From positions 1 to 64,000 of the forward strand of contig NZ_MSCV01000017.1 in the NCBI RefSeq assembly GCF_002005105.1: a DNA stretch of 64,000 nt, given 5' to 3'. Both the position numbers and the translations under genes were made by a program. This DNA is from Methylocaldum sp. 14B. Lineage in GTDB: Bacteria > Pseudomonadota > Gammaproteobacteria > Methylococcales > Methylococcaceae. Positions within the stretch are counted from its first letter, which is position 1, and each line of letters begins with the position of its first letter. Shown piece after piece: positions 8,782 to 17,395 of this stretch. The notes beneath the pieces are model-generated. The model was not told where the DNA came from. It ran no database searches and worked only from the letters and a program-made list of their open reading frames with translations.

Positions 8782-9975
8782 TCAGACCCTGTGCGGCGGG
8801 TCGAGGGCGGGCTCGGCCGTCCGAAACGGTTGAGGACTGTACGATTCGGGAGATGGCGGAACCGGTTCGCGGCGGTCGCAGGAACCGAAGAAGGCAACCA
8901 CCAGCGCCATGAAGATTTGAGGCACGCTGAATGTGTTGTCGGTTGACGAATAAACGAAGAAAGCCGCAGCGACCATCAGAAAAGCCCACTTTTTCGTCAC
9001 AAGAGGATCGCGCAGCAGGTTCACCAGCATGGCTATGAAGGCGCAGCCCATGAGCAATGAGCCGACATAGCCGACCTCCACGGTGAACCGAAGATATTCG
9101 TTGTGCGCGGCGACCGTGTGCGTCGTGGTGGACGTTCTAGCGGACAGGATATCCATCTGGTGTCCCAAGCCGACGCCGAAATAGGGAAAGCGGTGTACGT
9201 AGGCTTTCAGTTCGTTCCAAATGATGTCGCGGCCGCTCATCGCCTCGGACGACACGCGGGTCATCAGTTGGTCTCCCATGAGGTAGAAAAGTCCGGCTAC
9301 CACGACGCAGCCGTAAAGAACCATCAAGATTCTGAACACCGCGGACCGGCTTTCCATGAACAGCATCGCGCCGGTAACGCCGAGCGCGAGCGCCGACGGC
9401 ATACGGGAAGCCGTGAGCATGGTGATTCCGGCATTGACGAGGGCAAGCAGGAGATAACGCGAACGCTGCTGCAGGGCGAGGTAACTGGCCGCCACGGCGC
9501 CGGTAACGCCGGCTCCCCCGAGAAATGCCGGTCCCATGTTGCCGGCGAGCCGACGGGTGCCGAGATAATCCGTCATCCATAGATAACTGATGCCCACTGC
9601 CTCGTAAATCGTTCCGAGCAACACCGAGACCGGCGGAATGAGGGCTGCGATCAGCAATATGAACTCCCGGTCTCGCTGTTCCGGAAAAGCCGTAAAAAAA
9701 AGCAGAAAAGCGATGAGACTCACCAGGCTTCGCGCGTATCGGTTCCAGGAAAAGGCGTCGAACTCGCTGAGAAGACCGCAGACGAAGCTGACGAGGATGA
9801 TGAAGCCCATCAACACGAGGTTGGCCGGAATGCGCTTGCGGGTGAGCGTGAAAACCAGTCCCGCCAGGATTAAAAACAGTTTCTCGACGGGATTGGCGTT
9901 GGCCAGGCCGAGCAAATGTCCCATATTGAGGACCAACACCAGTTGCGCGAGAAGAAACATGCGTCTAAACGCCAT
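8782..9975 (-). CDS. O-antigen ligase/Wzy-like polysaccharide polymerase
   Basis: A 397-residue polytopic membrane protein with about 10-11 hydrophobic spans and a larger periplasmic loop at residues 235-300. The loop ends in the [16 protein letters not shown] segment that is conserved in Wzy_C/O-antigen ligase proteins (the H-N-x-Y-L-x3-E-G pattern). The ATG at 9975 follows GGAGGGGAG at good spacing, which favours it over an in-frame start 45 bases upstream. In this operon it would polymerise flipped repeat units in the periplasm in a Wzx/Wzy-dependent route. The C-terminal 40 residues are Pro-rich and cytoplasmic. Confidence 0.83.
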   Translation of the reverse strand: MAFRRMFLLAQLVLVLNMGHLLGLANANPVEKLFLILAGLVFTLTRKRIPANLVLMGFIILVSFVCGLLSEFDAFSWNRYARSLVSLIAFLLFFTAFPEQRDREFILLIAALIPPVSVLLGTIYEAVGISYLWMTDYLGTRRLAGNMGPAFLGGAGVTGAVAASYLALQQRSRYLLLALVNAGITMLTASRMPSALALGVTGAMLFMESRSAVFRILMVLYGCVVVAGLFYLMGDQLMTRVSSEAMSGRDIIWNELKAYVHRFPYFGVGLGHQMDILSARTSTTTHTVAAHNEYLRFTVEVGYVGSLLMGCAFIAMLVNLLRDPLVTKKWAFLMVAAAFFVYSSTDNTFSVPQIFMALVVAFFGSCDRREPVPPSPESYSPQPFRTAEPALDPPHRV

Positions 9976-10016
9976 GTTCGGCTCCCCTCCCGTCCGGCGT
10001 TCGGCGCAATCGATCT

Positions 10017-10892
10017 TCAAAACTCATTGAGTACCGCGCCCACGATCCGGCAGCCGACGGCGGTCAGCATTTGCCGGAGAAAATCGGTTTCGGAGAAGGG
10101 GGTTACATGCTTTCTCACGATCAGCAGGGACGCGCCGGCGCGCGCGGCGACCGTTTGGGCGTCGCTGCTGGCGATTCCGCCGGGCGTATCCAGAAGAACG
10201 ATGTCGTATGCCGCCGAGAAGTCCCTCAGAAGCGCATCGAATGCGCCGCGGCTGAGCAATTCCAATGGATTGGGCGGAAGTGTGCCGGCCGGAAGCACCG
10301 ATAGATCGGCGAATTCATCGATGCGGCGGATGCATTCGCCGCCGCCGCGACCCACCAGCAGATCGGACAAGCCCATGCCGTTGCGGCCCAAAGCGAAAAT
10401 GTCGTGCTGGCTCGGGTTGCGCAGATCGGCATCTACGAGCAGCGTTCGCTGTCCCAGTTGCGAAAATACGACGGCAAGGTTCGACACGGCATAACTGCGC
10501 CCCTCTCCGCGACGAGGACTGGTTACGGCCAGGGTTTTGCTCCCATCGCCGTGCCAGCGCAGCATCAGCTGACTGCGTATGGCGCGGAACACCTCCATCT
10601 GGTGGCTGAACGGCTGATACGCGGCAATCAGTCGAGTGCTGAAATTTCCCTGTCCCGGCTTCAAATAGCGGTAATCGAACTGTTCCGAAATCGCTCGGTT
10701 GATGTCTTCTTCGGAAATCAATCCAAGCCGCAGTGCGGCCTCGCCGAAACGCAGCCCGGTTTCTCTCTGGAGATGCAGCACCCGTTCCGCATCGAGCGGC
10801 GAGAGCCTGCCCGATTCCCGCAGGATTTGTCCGATCCGGCGTTCGGCGCCGATGGGTTCCGGGTTAATCTTGAGCGCCGGGGTTTGTGTCAT
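10017..10892 (-). CDS. epsG: EpsG-type chain-length-determinant tyrosine kinase with N-terminal MshEN-like domain
   Basis: A 291-residue protein in two parts. Residues 19-71 hold two tandem 24-residue MshEN-type motifs (R19-Q42 and R48-Q71) separated by exactly five residues. Residues about 105-291 form a BY-kinase/ParA-like ATPase with a P-loop variant (PRRGEGRSY), a Walker A' region (LLVDADLRNP) and a Walker B-like IVLLDTPGG. The P-loop Arg in place of Lys is usual in EpsG relatives. Unlike Wzc, no tyrosine cluster is visible at the C-terminus, which ends ...VGAVLNEF. It lies next to epsF, its expected membrane activator, and should regulate polymer length. I chose ATG 10892; the frame is open 87 bases further upstream without similarity. 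Confidence 0.85.
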   Translation of the reverse strand: MTQTPALKINPEPIGAERRIGQILRESGRLSPLDAERVLHLQRETGLRFGEAALRLGLISEEDINRAISEQFDYRYLKPGQGNFSTRLIAAYQPFSHQMEVFRAIRSQLMLRWHGDGSKTLAVTSPRRGEGRSYAVSNLAVVFSQLGQRTLLVDADLRNPSQHDIFALGRNGMGLSDLLVGRGGGECIRRIDEFADLSVLPAGTLPPNPLELLSRGAFDALLRDFSAAYDIVLLDTPGGIASSDAQTVAARAGASLLIVRKHVTPFSETDFLRQMLTAVGCRIVGAVLNEF

Positions 10893-11006
10893 AAAAAGAT
10901 CTCGTTGGGCAATGAGAGATGGGCGTTTCGTCCCTGCCATCGGGGCGACGGCTGGAAGATTTGCGTGCGGCCTTGGCAATCGAAGCCTACCGGTTTCATG
11001 GCGGCT

Positions 11007-12413
11007 TCAGACCGGAGTTTTGGAGAAAGCCAAACGCCATTTCGGATGGCGTAATTTCGCATCGGTCAAAACCCCTAGCACGGGGAGTCCGAGTGTGATG
11101 CTCAAGTCTTCCGGGGAGCGCACGCGGCGATCGAGCAATTCCAGCAGCAAAGCGAAGCTGACCGCCAGAATGACGCCTAGAAAAGCCGCTACCGCGACGT
11201 TCAGCAGCACTTTCGGCCGCGACGGCCGCAACGGCGGTTTGGCGGGATTCAAGACGGCGACATTGGTTTGGTTGGCCTCGCTTTCGAGGCGCGTCTGATT
11301 GAACCGTTGCAAAGCGGCTGTGTAAGACTGCCGGGCATGTTCGACTTCATGGGTCAGTACCGCGAGTTCGTCCCGCTGCTTGTTGAGTTCCAGTACTCGT
11401 GCCTTTTGCGCGCCGAGCGCCGTTCTGAGCTCGTTTTCGCGCATGCGCGCGATGTCCACCGCGGTATTCAGGCTGTGAAGGATGGTTTTTGTCTCGGCTG
11501 CCAACTTGCGTTTGAGGCTGCCGGCTTCGGCCACGGCTTGCTGATGGATGGGATGGTTGATGTCGTATTTCTCTCCGATTTCGGCAAGTCTGGTCTCGGC
11601 TAGCGCCAGTTTCGCCTTCAGATCCTGAACCACGGAATTGGCAAGCACATCCGGTAAGGTTTCCGGCAAGAAGGCGCTGCCTGCCGCTTCCAATTGATTG
11701 CGGCGGGAGATCAGATCGTAGGTGTGCGACTGAGCGGCCACCAGCTGCTTGGAGAGCTCTTCCAGCCGGCTGTTTTCTACGTCCCAGTGTTGGTCGAGAG
11801 CGACGATGCCCTTTTCCTGCTGGTATTCGGACAGACTGGCCTGGGCTTTCTCCAGGTTTTCCCGCAAACCCTTGATTTGCTGCTCGAACCAAGCGGCATT
11901 CTGGCGCGCCGGCTCGGTCTTGAGTTCCAGGTTGGTCGCGATGTAATTTTCCGCGAATGCGTTGGACAGCGCGGCGGCGAGCGTCGGGTCGACATCCGAA
12001 TAACTTACTTGAATAACGCTGCTCTCCCGCGACGGTTGAACCTCCAGTTTTTTCAGCAACTGATCGGCCAGCCAGTCGCGAATGTCGCCCGTTCCCTTCG
12101 CTTCTTGCTCGAACCGTTCCTTCGATTCCGGCAGATCGGCCAGCTTGAGTCGATCGACGACCTTGAGCGCCACGTTATGGCTGCCGATGATGTTGACTTG
12201 GGTGGCCATGTAACCCGGCATCAGCTGCGCCGGCACCGCGATGCCGGTAATGGGGTCCACGCCCTTGTAATCGACGACGAGGGTCGACGTGGCGGTATAC
12301 GCCTTCGGCAGTATCAGGCTTATCGCGAGGACCGTCAGGGCAGCCGCCAGCGGCGTAAGAACGAGCACCCACAGCCGTGCCCATAGAATCTGCAGGAACT
12401 GATTCAAATTCAT
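11007..12413 (-). CDS. epsF: EpsF-type chain length determinant protein (Wzz/PCP family)
   Basis: A 468-residue polysaccharide co-polymerase. It has an N-terminal membrane span (about residues 14-36) after LNQFLQILWARLW, a long periplasmic part with extensive coiled coil between about residues 160 and 370, and a second span near residues 405-430 (VLLNVAVAAFLGVILAVSFA) after the PSRPK proline-rich motif. These proteins set EPS chain length and activate the partner kinase, here EpsG encoded directly downstream. The order epsE-epsF-epsG matches the methanolan-type EPS clusters of methylotrophs. Confidence 0.9.
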   Translation of the reverse strand: MNLNQFLQILWARLWVLVLTPLAAALTVLAISLILPKAYTATSTLVVDYKGVDPITGIAVPAQLMPGYMATQVNIIGSHNVALKVVDRLKLADLPESKERFEQEAKGTGDIRDWLADQLLKKLEVQPSRESSVIQVSYSDVDPTLAAALSNAFAENYIATNLELKTEPARQNAAWFEQQIKGLRENLEKAQASLSEYQQEKGIVALDQHWDVENSRLEELSKQLVAAQSHTYDLISRRNQLEAAGSAFLPETLPDVLANSVVQDLKAKLALAETRLAEIGEKYDINHPIHQQAVAEAGSLKRKLAAETKTILHSLNTAVDIARMRENELRTALGAQKARVLELNKQRDELAVLTHEVEHARQSYTAALQRFNQTRLESEANQTNVAVLNPAKPPLRPSRPKVLLNVAVAAFLGVILAVSFALLLELLDRRVRSPEDLSITLGLPVLGVLTDAKLRHPKWRLAFSKTPV

Positions 12414-12480
12414 ATCTGGTTACCAATCCATGAAATCCATGCCGAGGACGAAGGCATGCCTTTGCTTCCGGGAAGATTCG

Positions 12481-13278
12481 CTAAAACCATCGTTCGTCCA
12501 CATAGATCACATCGTCCTTTTCGATCAGTTCATCCAACTCCGCATCGAGCGTCGTCAACTGATCTTCCGAGGATCTCCGCTTGATCGTGATGCTGCGCAG
12601 GCTGCCGCGAGGAGTTACGCCTCCGCCCAATGAAATCGCTTGAGCGACGGACATGTTCCGCTCCAAACGGTATGCGCCGGGGCGCTGCACTTCGCCGTGG
12701 ATGTAAAAAACCGGGGCACGCGGCACGAATATGACGTCTCCGTCTTCGGCGAAAATGTCTTCCGACGCTTTTCCTTCCTCGAGCAGTTCTTTGAGATTCA
12801 GCTCTTCGCGGTAGGTTTGCCCATTCCGAGTTCGGGTCACGATGGTCCGATCGTCTCCTTGCGGATTCACGCCTCCCGCCAGCGCGATCAACTGAGTGAC
12901 CGTGCTCGCGGTATCCAGGGCGAAACGTCCGGGTTTGTTCACGAATCCCAATACGGCCACTTCGTGACTGCGGTATTCCTGCACCGTGATGTTTACCTGG
13001 GGATTGCGTACGTAACCTCGTTCTGAAAGAAGGGTTTCGACGCGAGCTTCCGCTTCTCCGACGGATAAACCGCCCAATTCGATTTCCCCAAGGAGCGGAA
13101 ACGTGATTTTTCCGCTATCCGAGACACGGGTTTCGGTGGCGAGATCCTCGTTGCCGTAAACCGCAATGCGTACGACATCGTTGGGGCCGAGCAAATAATC
13201 GGCCTGCGAAGTCGATAGGATCAGCAAACCGATCAAGCCGATAAAAAAATGCGGGCAAATACCGAAGGGTCTGAACAT
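12481..13278 (-). CDS. epsE: EpsE-type polysaccharide export protein (OPX family)
   Basis: A 265-residue secreted protein. A signal peptide covers about residues 1-26 (FFIGLIGLLILSTSQA) and lacks a clear lipobox, so it may not be a lipoprotein, unlike Wza. It is followed by the Poly_export domain (YLLGPNDVVRIAVYGNEDL through VNITVQEYRSHEVAVLGFV) and two SLBB-like segments (PGRFALDTASTVTQLIALAGGV and a second GAYRLERNMSVAQAISLGGG). The C-terminus lacks a long amphipathic helix for an outer-membrane barrel, so another outer-membrane component may be needed. It lies between the sugar transferase and epsF. Confidence 0.9.
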   Translation of the reverse strand: MFRPFGICPHFFIGLIGLLILSTSQADYLLGPNDVVRIAVYGNEDLATETRVSDSGKITFPLLGEIELGGLSVGEAEARVETLLSERGYVRNPQVNITVQEYRSHEVAVLGFVNKPGRFALDTASTVTQLIALAGGVNPQGDDRTIVTRTRNGQTYREELNLKELLEEGKASEDIFAEDGDVIFVPRAPVFYIHGEVQRPGAYRLERNMSVAQAISLGGGVTPRGSLRSITIKRRSSEDQLTTLDAELDELIEKDDVIYVDERWF

Positions 13279-13362
13279 GTTTTAGTGAATAAAGTTCGAA
13301 AATAAGGCTGAATCCAAAAGTCCAAATAATGAGAATCTACGCGCGCCCTTATATTCTTCCGA

Positions 13363-14742
13363 TCAGTAAGCGGTGTCCTGTTTGAGAAAGACACCGGCGG
13401 TTCTCAAAATAATCCACAGGTCCAGAGACAGCGACCAGTTCCGCAAATAATCGAGATCGAACTCGATTCGGGCTTTCATTTTCTGCAACGTGTCGGTTTC
13501 TCCCCGGAAACCATTGACCTGCGCCCATCCGGTAATACCCGGTTTTACCTTGTGACGGATCATGTAACCTTTGATTTGAGTGCGGTACAGTTCGTTATGA
13601 GCCACGGCATGCGGACGAGGCCCGACTATACTCATACGCCCCTGCAATACATTGATAAATTGCGGCAATTCGTCCAGAGATGTCTTACGCAGAAATCGGC
13701 CGAAACGGGTAATTCGATTATCGGTCTTACTCGCCTGTCGAACGTTATGACCGTCCTCGCAGACCGTCATCGTTCGGAATTTATAGACTTTGATTTCCTC
13801 GCCGTCGAGGCCGTAACGACGCTGCTTGAAAATGACGGGACCGGGCGAACTCAGCTTGACCCCGATGGCTATCGCAAGCATCAATGGGGAAATGAAAATC
13901 AGAATGATCGATGCAAAAAGGATATCGACGATACGCTTCATGACCCGGTTGACGCCATAAAACGGTGATTCGCAGACAGCCACTACCGGAATGCCGTTTA
14001 TATTCCCAAATCGTGCTTGAATGAGATCGAAGACAAAAATATCGGGAACGAAGTAAATGGATGCCGTGGTATCTCTGAGTTTATCGAGAAGATCGAAAAT
14101 CCGCGGCTGAGCCATCATCGGTAACGCGATATAGATGAGGTGAATGGATTTAGTTCGGACGAACTCCGCCACCTCGTTCATCTTTCCCAATAGATTGATG
14201 TGGCTCACGCCTAGACGCTCCGGACTCCTGTCGTCGAAGAAACCGGCGAAGCTGATTCCCAAATAAGGCGCGGACTCGAACTGTCTCGCTAATTTAAGGC
14301 CGAGCTCGTTTACCCCGACAATGATTGCTCTGCGTTGGGCATCGCCCTGCGAGACCGCCGATTGCAATGCACGACGAGCCAATAGTTGTACCGCAATGAG
14401 CACCAACGGCGTGGCGACAAACCAAGTCAACAGAAGCTTTCTCGAAAAGTCGTCCGACATTTTTGCGGCAAAACCCAATATCGCCAGGAAACCGAATAAA
14501 AAGGTCCAACGAGCGAAAATATTGCCGAACGAACGCAAGAGACTCGATTTGAAGTCTAGTTCCAGGTCTATTTCGTCAAAAATTAGCGAGGCGATCAAAA
14601 ATGTTATTACTAATAGCAAAAAGTAATGCTTTTCGATCTTTAATCCATAAAAGTGGATCGTCAAGATAAAACACCCGACGATCACAATTGGATTTAGAAG
14701 ACTCTTGACTAATAGAACTGAAGGTCGGTCGATTGCCTGCAA
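13363..14742 (-). CDS. Undecaprenyl-phosphate sugar phosphotransferase (EpsB/WcaJ-type)
   Basis: A 459-residue polyprenol-phosphate hexose-1-phosphate transferase that starts EPS repeat-unit synthesis. It has four to five N-terminal membrane spans (about residues 10-115), a central Rossmann-like CoA-binding-type domain (RAIIVGVNELGLKLARQFE) and the C-terminal catalytic domain. That domain carries KFRTM, KTSLDELPQFINVLQGRMSI, VGPRPHAVAHN and VKPGITGWAQVNGFRG. The sugar is likely glucose by family resemblance, not proven. The coding sequence is distinctly AT-rich at its 5' end compared with genes downstream in the operon. Confidence 0.92.
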   Translation of the reverse strand: MQAIDRPSVLLVKSLLNPIVIVGCFILTIHFYGLKIEKHYFLLLVITFLIASLIFDEIDLELDFKSSLLRSFGNIFARWTFLFGFLAILGFAAKMSDDFSRKLLLTWFVATPLVLIAVQLLARRALQSAVSQGDAQRRAIIVGVNELGLKLARQFESAPYLGISFAGFFDDRSPERLGVSHINLLGKMNEVAEFVRTKSIHLIYIALPMMAQPRIFDLLDKLRDTTASIYFVPDIFVFDLIQARFGNINGIPVVAVCESPFYGVNRVMKRIVDILFASIILIFISPLMLAIAIGVKLSSPGPVIFKQRRYGLDGEEIKVYKFRTMTVCEDGHNVRQASKTDNRITRFGRFLRKTSLDELPQFINVLQGRMSIVGPRPHAVAHNELYRTQIKGYMIRHKVKPGITGWAQVNGFRGETDTLQKMKARIEFDLDYLRNWSLSLDLWIILRTAGVFLKQDTAY

Positions 14743-14792
14743 GCCTTTTTCTCCTAAGATCAGCGAAATAGGGTAGCTGTCGTAGGGTGACG

Positions 14793-15329
14793 TTAATGCA
14801 GAGAAGAATAAATGGGTTCGGCTTTCTTGTTGCCGCGTATAACCTGCAATCCGATCAAGGTAATTCCGACCAATATCATGAGCCAGGTTTCTGTGTCGGG
14901 TGCGGGCGAGGCATAACCAGCGTACATGTCCTCTTTTCGATTTTTCTTGTAGCGGTCGACGGCCATGGCATCAAGAGAAAGCTCTTGCATTCCTTGGAAT
15001 GTTATTTCAGATTCATTCCAGCCGTTCTTGGATTTTCGGCCCGGTATGTCAAGGGCAAAGCGGATGGCGTTTACGTTGACAGAAGATAGGAGGCGATAGG
15101 AGCTTTTGGCTATGCCGAAGAAGGAGGTTTCAGCAAAGCCTGCTTTACCGGAAGGTGGTATATGAGCGCTAGACTTATCGATAGCGTGGTTCCTTTCTTT
15201 GTCATGATAAGGCGTGCCGAAAGTTGAAGGATAATCACTGAAGTTCTCCGCAGATGCTCCTTTAAACCAGATGAACAACAGGCAAAAAATTATTCTGTAA
15301 GAGACGTTTAGAATCTGTCTTAAGCTCAT
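14793..15329 (-). CDS. Secreted protein with a variant PEP-CTERM sorting tail
   Basis: A 178-residue protein with no recognised central domain. ATG 15329 follows a GGGGG-type ribosome site and opens a signal peptide (residues 1-29, IIFCLLFIWFKGASA). Near the C-terminus PAPDTETWLMILVGITLIG aligns residue by residue with the canonical PEP-CTERM tail (P-x-P-E-P-E-T-W-x-M-L-L-x-G-L-x-L-I-G), but the PEP core reads P-D-T. It is followed by VIRGNKK, the usual basic stop, and then an unusual 9-residue extension. Exosortase-sorted proteins are often encoded in EpsH-type EPS loci, but no exosortase is in this window. The gene sits between epsD and the sugar transferase, and its own function is unknown. 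Confidence 0.62.
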   Translation of the reverse strand: MSLRQILNVSYRIIFCLLFIWFKGASAENFSDYPSTFGTPYHDKERNHAIDKSSAHIPPSGKAGFAETSFFGIAKSSYRLLSSVNVNAIRFALDIPGRKSKNGWNESEITFQGMQELSLDAMAVDRYKKNRKEDMYAGYASPAPDTETWLMILVGITLIGLQVIRGNKKAEPIYSSLH

Positions 15330-15440
15330 ATAAAACCCCCATGTGATGCGTCTAAAGAAAACAGAACTGGATGCTCGTATTCTTATGAAATCCAATATCG
15401 ATCAGCTAGGCGAAGCGTAAGTTGGCTTATTATCAGTCCA

Positions 15441-16376
15441 TTATTGGGTTTTAAATGGAGGAATGTTATTCGATATAAATTCAGCGCCGCTGTCGGTGGG
15501 CGATAGGGTATTGCCGGAAGGTTCCATGCCGCCAAAATACTCTACGGTTGCAGTCTCCCGGAGCCGGCTCAATTCACGGTTTATCTGCGTTATCCGCCGC
15601 TGGTTTGTGAGGAAGGACTCGATCAGGGGAGTGGCCTTATCGTGATCGAGGGGAGCTTCTTTGACCGTCAACAATTGCAACACGAGAAACTCATCTCCTG
15701 CCTTGAACGACACGGCATCTCCTTTGTTTAGGCGATCAAATTCGTCTAGTTTCTCCAAGGGTAGATGTTCGGCAGGACGTATTACCGTTTGTAAGGTATG
15801 GGGAATATTTTGCTCGTGCAGCCATTTTGACAGGGCGTTGAACCGCACGGGCTGCTTTAGGCGCGAGTCAATAAGCTTGTTGTTTTCAGGCGTTAGGGGG
15901 ATAGATATTTGCTGGAGTTCGTAGATCTTGCGCTTTTCGAACAGTTGAGGATGGGATTTGTAAAAAGCGCTGATTTCAGCGGGGTCCGGTTTGGCAACCG
16001 CTTGAGCAATATGATCGAGGTAGGCCTGCGCGAGAACCTGACGCTCAGCCATCGCTGTAGCAAGCGTGACACGGGGATCACGGTCAAGATGCTTTTCGAT
16101 CGCTTGTTTTGAAAGAAGTTGTTGGTTTATCAGGCTGTCGATGCTCTTCTCCCAAATGCTTCCGACTTCACTATCGGGGCGCGTGGCCGAACCAGAGAGG
16201 AGAACATCGAGCTGACCGACGGAAATGTCATCTCCGTTAACACGGGCCACGATTTGGGTCGTTTTGTCGGACGCGAACTGACTGTCGCATGCACTCAACA
16301 ACGCCAAAATCGCGTGCGCACTCAGCGGCAGCGATCTCAACCAAATCTTTCTATCCACAATTCTCCGTAAAATCAT
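15441..16376 (-). CDS. epsD: EpsD-type peptidyl-prolyl cis-trans isomerase lipoprotein
   Basis: A 311-residue SurA/PpiC-like protein. The N-terminus is a lipoprotein signal with the lipobox-like sequence ALLSAC at about residues 25-30. Then comes a SurA-N-type helical region (VNGDDISVGQLDVLL, SLINQQLLSKQAIEKH) and a parvulin-like domain that is poorly conserved (from about residue 145). EpsD proteins occur in the same EPS clusters as EpsE, EpsF and EpsG and probably help fold an exported EPS component. As the first gene of the operon it is preceded by about 1 kb without another gene, so the operon promoter should lie upstream of 16376. Confidence 0.82.
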   Translation of the reverse strand: MILRRIVDRKIWLRSLPLSAHAILALLSACDSQFASDKTTQIVARVNGDDISVGQLDVLLSGSATRPDSEVGSIWEKSIDSLINQQLLSKQAIEKHLDRDPRVTLATAMAERQVLAQAYLDHIAQAVAKPDPAEISAFYKSHPQLFEKRKIYELQQISIPLTPENNKLIDSRLKQPVRFNALSKWLHEQNIPHTLQTVIRPAEHLPLEKLDEFDRLNKGDAVSFKAGDEFLVLQLLTVKEAPLDHDKATPLIESFLTNQRRITQINRELSRLRETATVEYFGGMEPSGNTLSPTDSGAEFISNNIPPFKTQ

Positions 16377-17395
16377 GAACTCCTAAACTCCTAATCCTGT
16401 TTCCAGCGGGGTCGAAATATTTACCGTGTACGAACCATGTAAAGCAAAACCTGGACCATCATCGTTTTTCGGTCCAGTCCTGCGAGAAGTGCGGTCTTTG
16501 GACCTACGCGCAGAAAGGCCGTGATTACAGCGTATACCGCGGATACCGTCGCTTTGAGCTTCGGGGTTGGGAGTCTGGACACAGCTCTTGAATCGATGGG
16601 AAAGGGTTGCGAGGGTATGATGTTTTTGTTTGATTACGCTCAAAAAGAGGTCTTCCGGCAGCGGATTTGTTCCAGTTTCGCTCGTTTTGGAAAGCGTTGA
16701 GTCGCTGCAAGACGACATCGCTCGTGAGAGCTGGCTGCAACCGGTCGAATGCGCTTGAATCAACGCGTTTTTCTGTCTAGCGTGCGTCCGAACGCGTTTT
16801 CGTCGGGGCAATGGGAGAAATCGTGCCGTCCCTCAAGCGTAAAGGTCATCGGTAGTGTCACAGTTTTGCGACAAGATGGGGCTGTTAATTGGATGCGTAT
16901 GGCTTCGGCCATCACTGTGAAGGGTTCATGCCTTCGGCGCGAGCGATGCGAGTGTATTTGCGGAAAGTTTTGGTGGGGGCTTGCGACAGAGTTAGCTCCA
17001 GGAGTAACCACGACGAACGGGTATTCGATGGAGCCGAGGGTTTAGGTGTTGCCGGACGGCGATAGGACAATGGATAAGTTGTACCTGGAAACGGCAGTTG
17101 GAGCTGCGGACCGTGCGTTAGGCCGGTTAGATGGCCTTGCCTGTCCTCAGCCCCGTCGAAGGGCCTGCCCTGAGCTCGGTCGAAGGGGCACGAAGACGGT
17201 GGGCGGCGCGGGCGGCTCAGCCGCGAACCGGCCGGCGAGCGTAAGGAAACAGGTCGCGACTAAAGCGACGTTTGCAATTGAAGGAGCAACGCCGCCTCGG
17301 TCGGCTTTTGCAAGCGAAACCCAGGGCGCGCTTCGGCGCGACAGCTCTGCCGCTATTCGGGGGTAATCCCGAACGCCTATCGCGCCTCCTTGTTA
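16377..17395. other. About 1 kb without a recognisable gene
   Basis: This stretch lies between the first EPS gene and the 3' end of aspS. Short open frames exist on both strands (for example 16749-17045 plus, 16760-17011 minus, 16383-16811 minus), but none has a convincing start, codon pattern or family resemblance. It should contain the EPS operon promoter (reading minus) and the aspS 3' untranslated region. The only structure I can point to is the tandem dispersed-type repeat at 17145-17188. The patchy reading frames would fit decayed DNA, but I cannot identify the parent. Confidence 0.5.
17145..17188. repeat. Two direct copies of a CTGAGC-n-GTCGAAGGG-type intergenic repeat
   Basis: The segments 17145-17163 (CCTCAGCCCCGTCGAAGGG) and 17168-17188 (core CCCTGAGCTCGGTCGAAGGG) are near-identical direct copies in intergenic DNA. 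Sequences of the form CCTGAGC..GTCGAAGGG are widespread dispersed intergenic repeats in many proteobacterial genomes. Function here is unknown. Confidence 0.6.

Noticed and set aside
16383-16811. 142-residue minus-strand open frame upstream of epsD
   Set aside because: Ser/Arg/Thr-rich composition without domain, no ribosome site of note, and competing frames on both strands.
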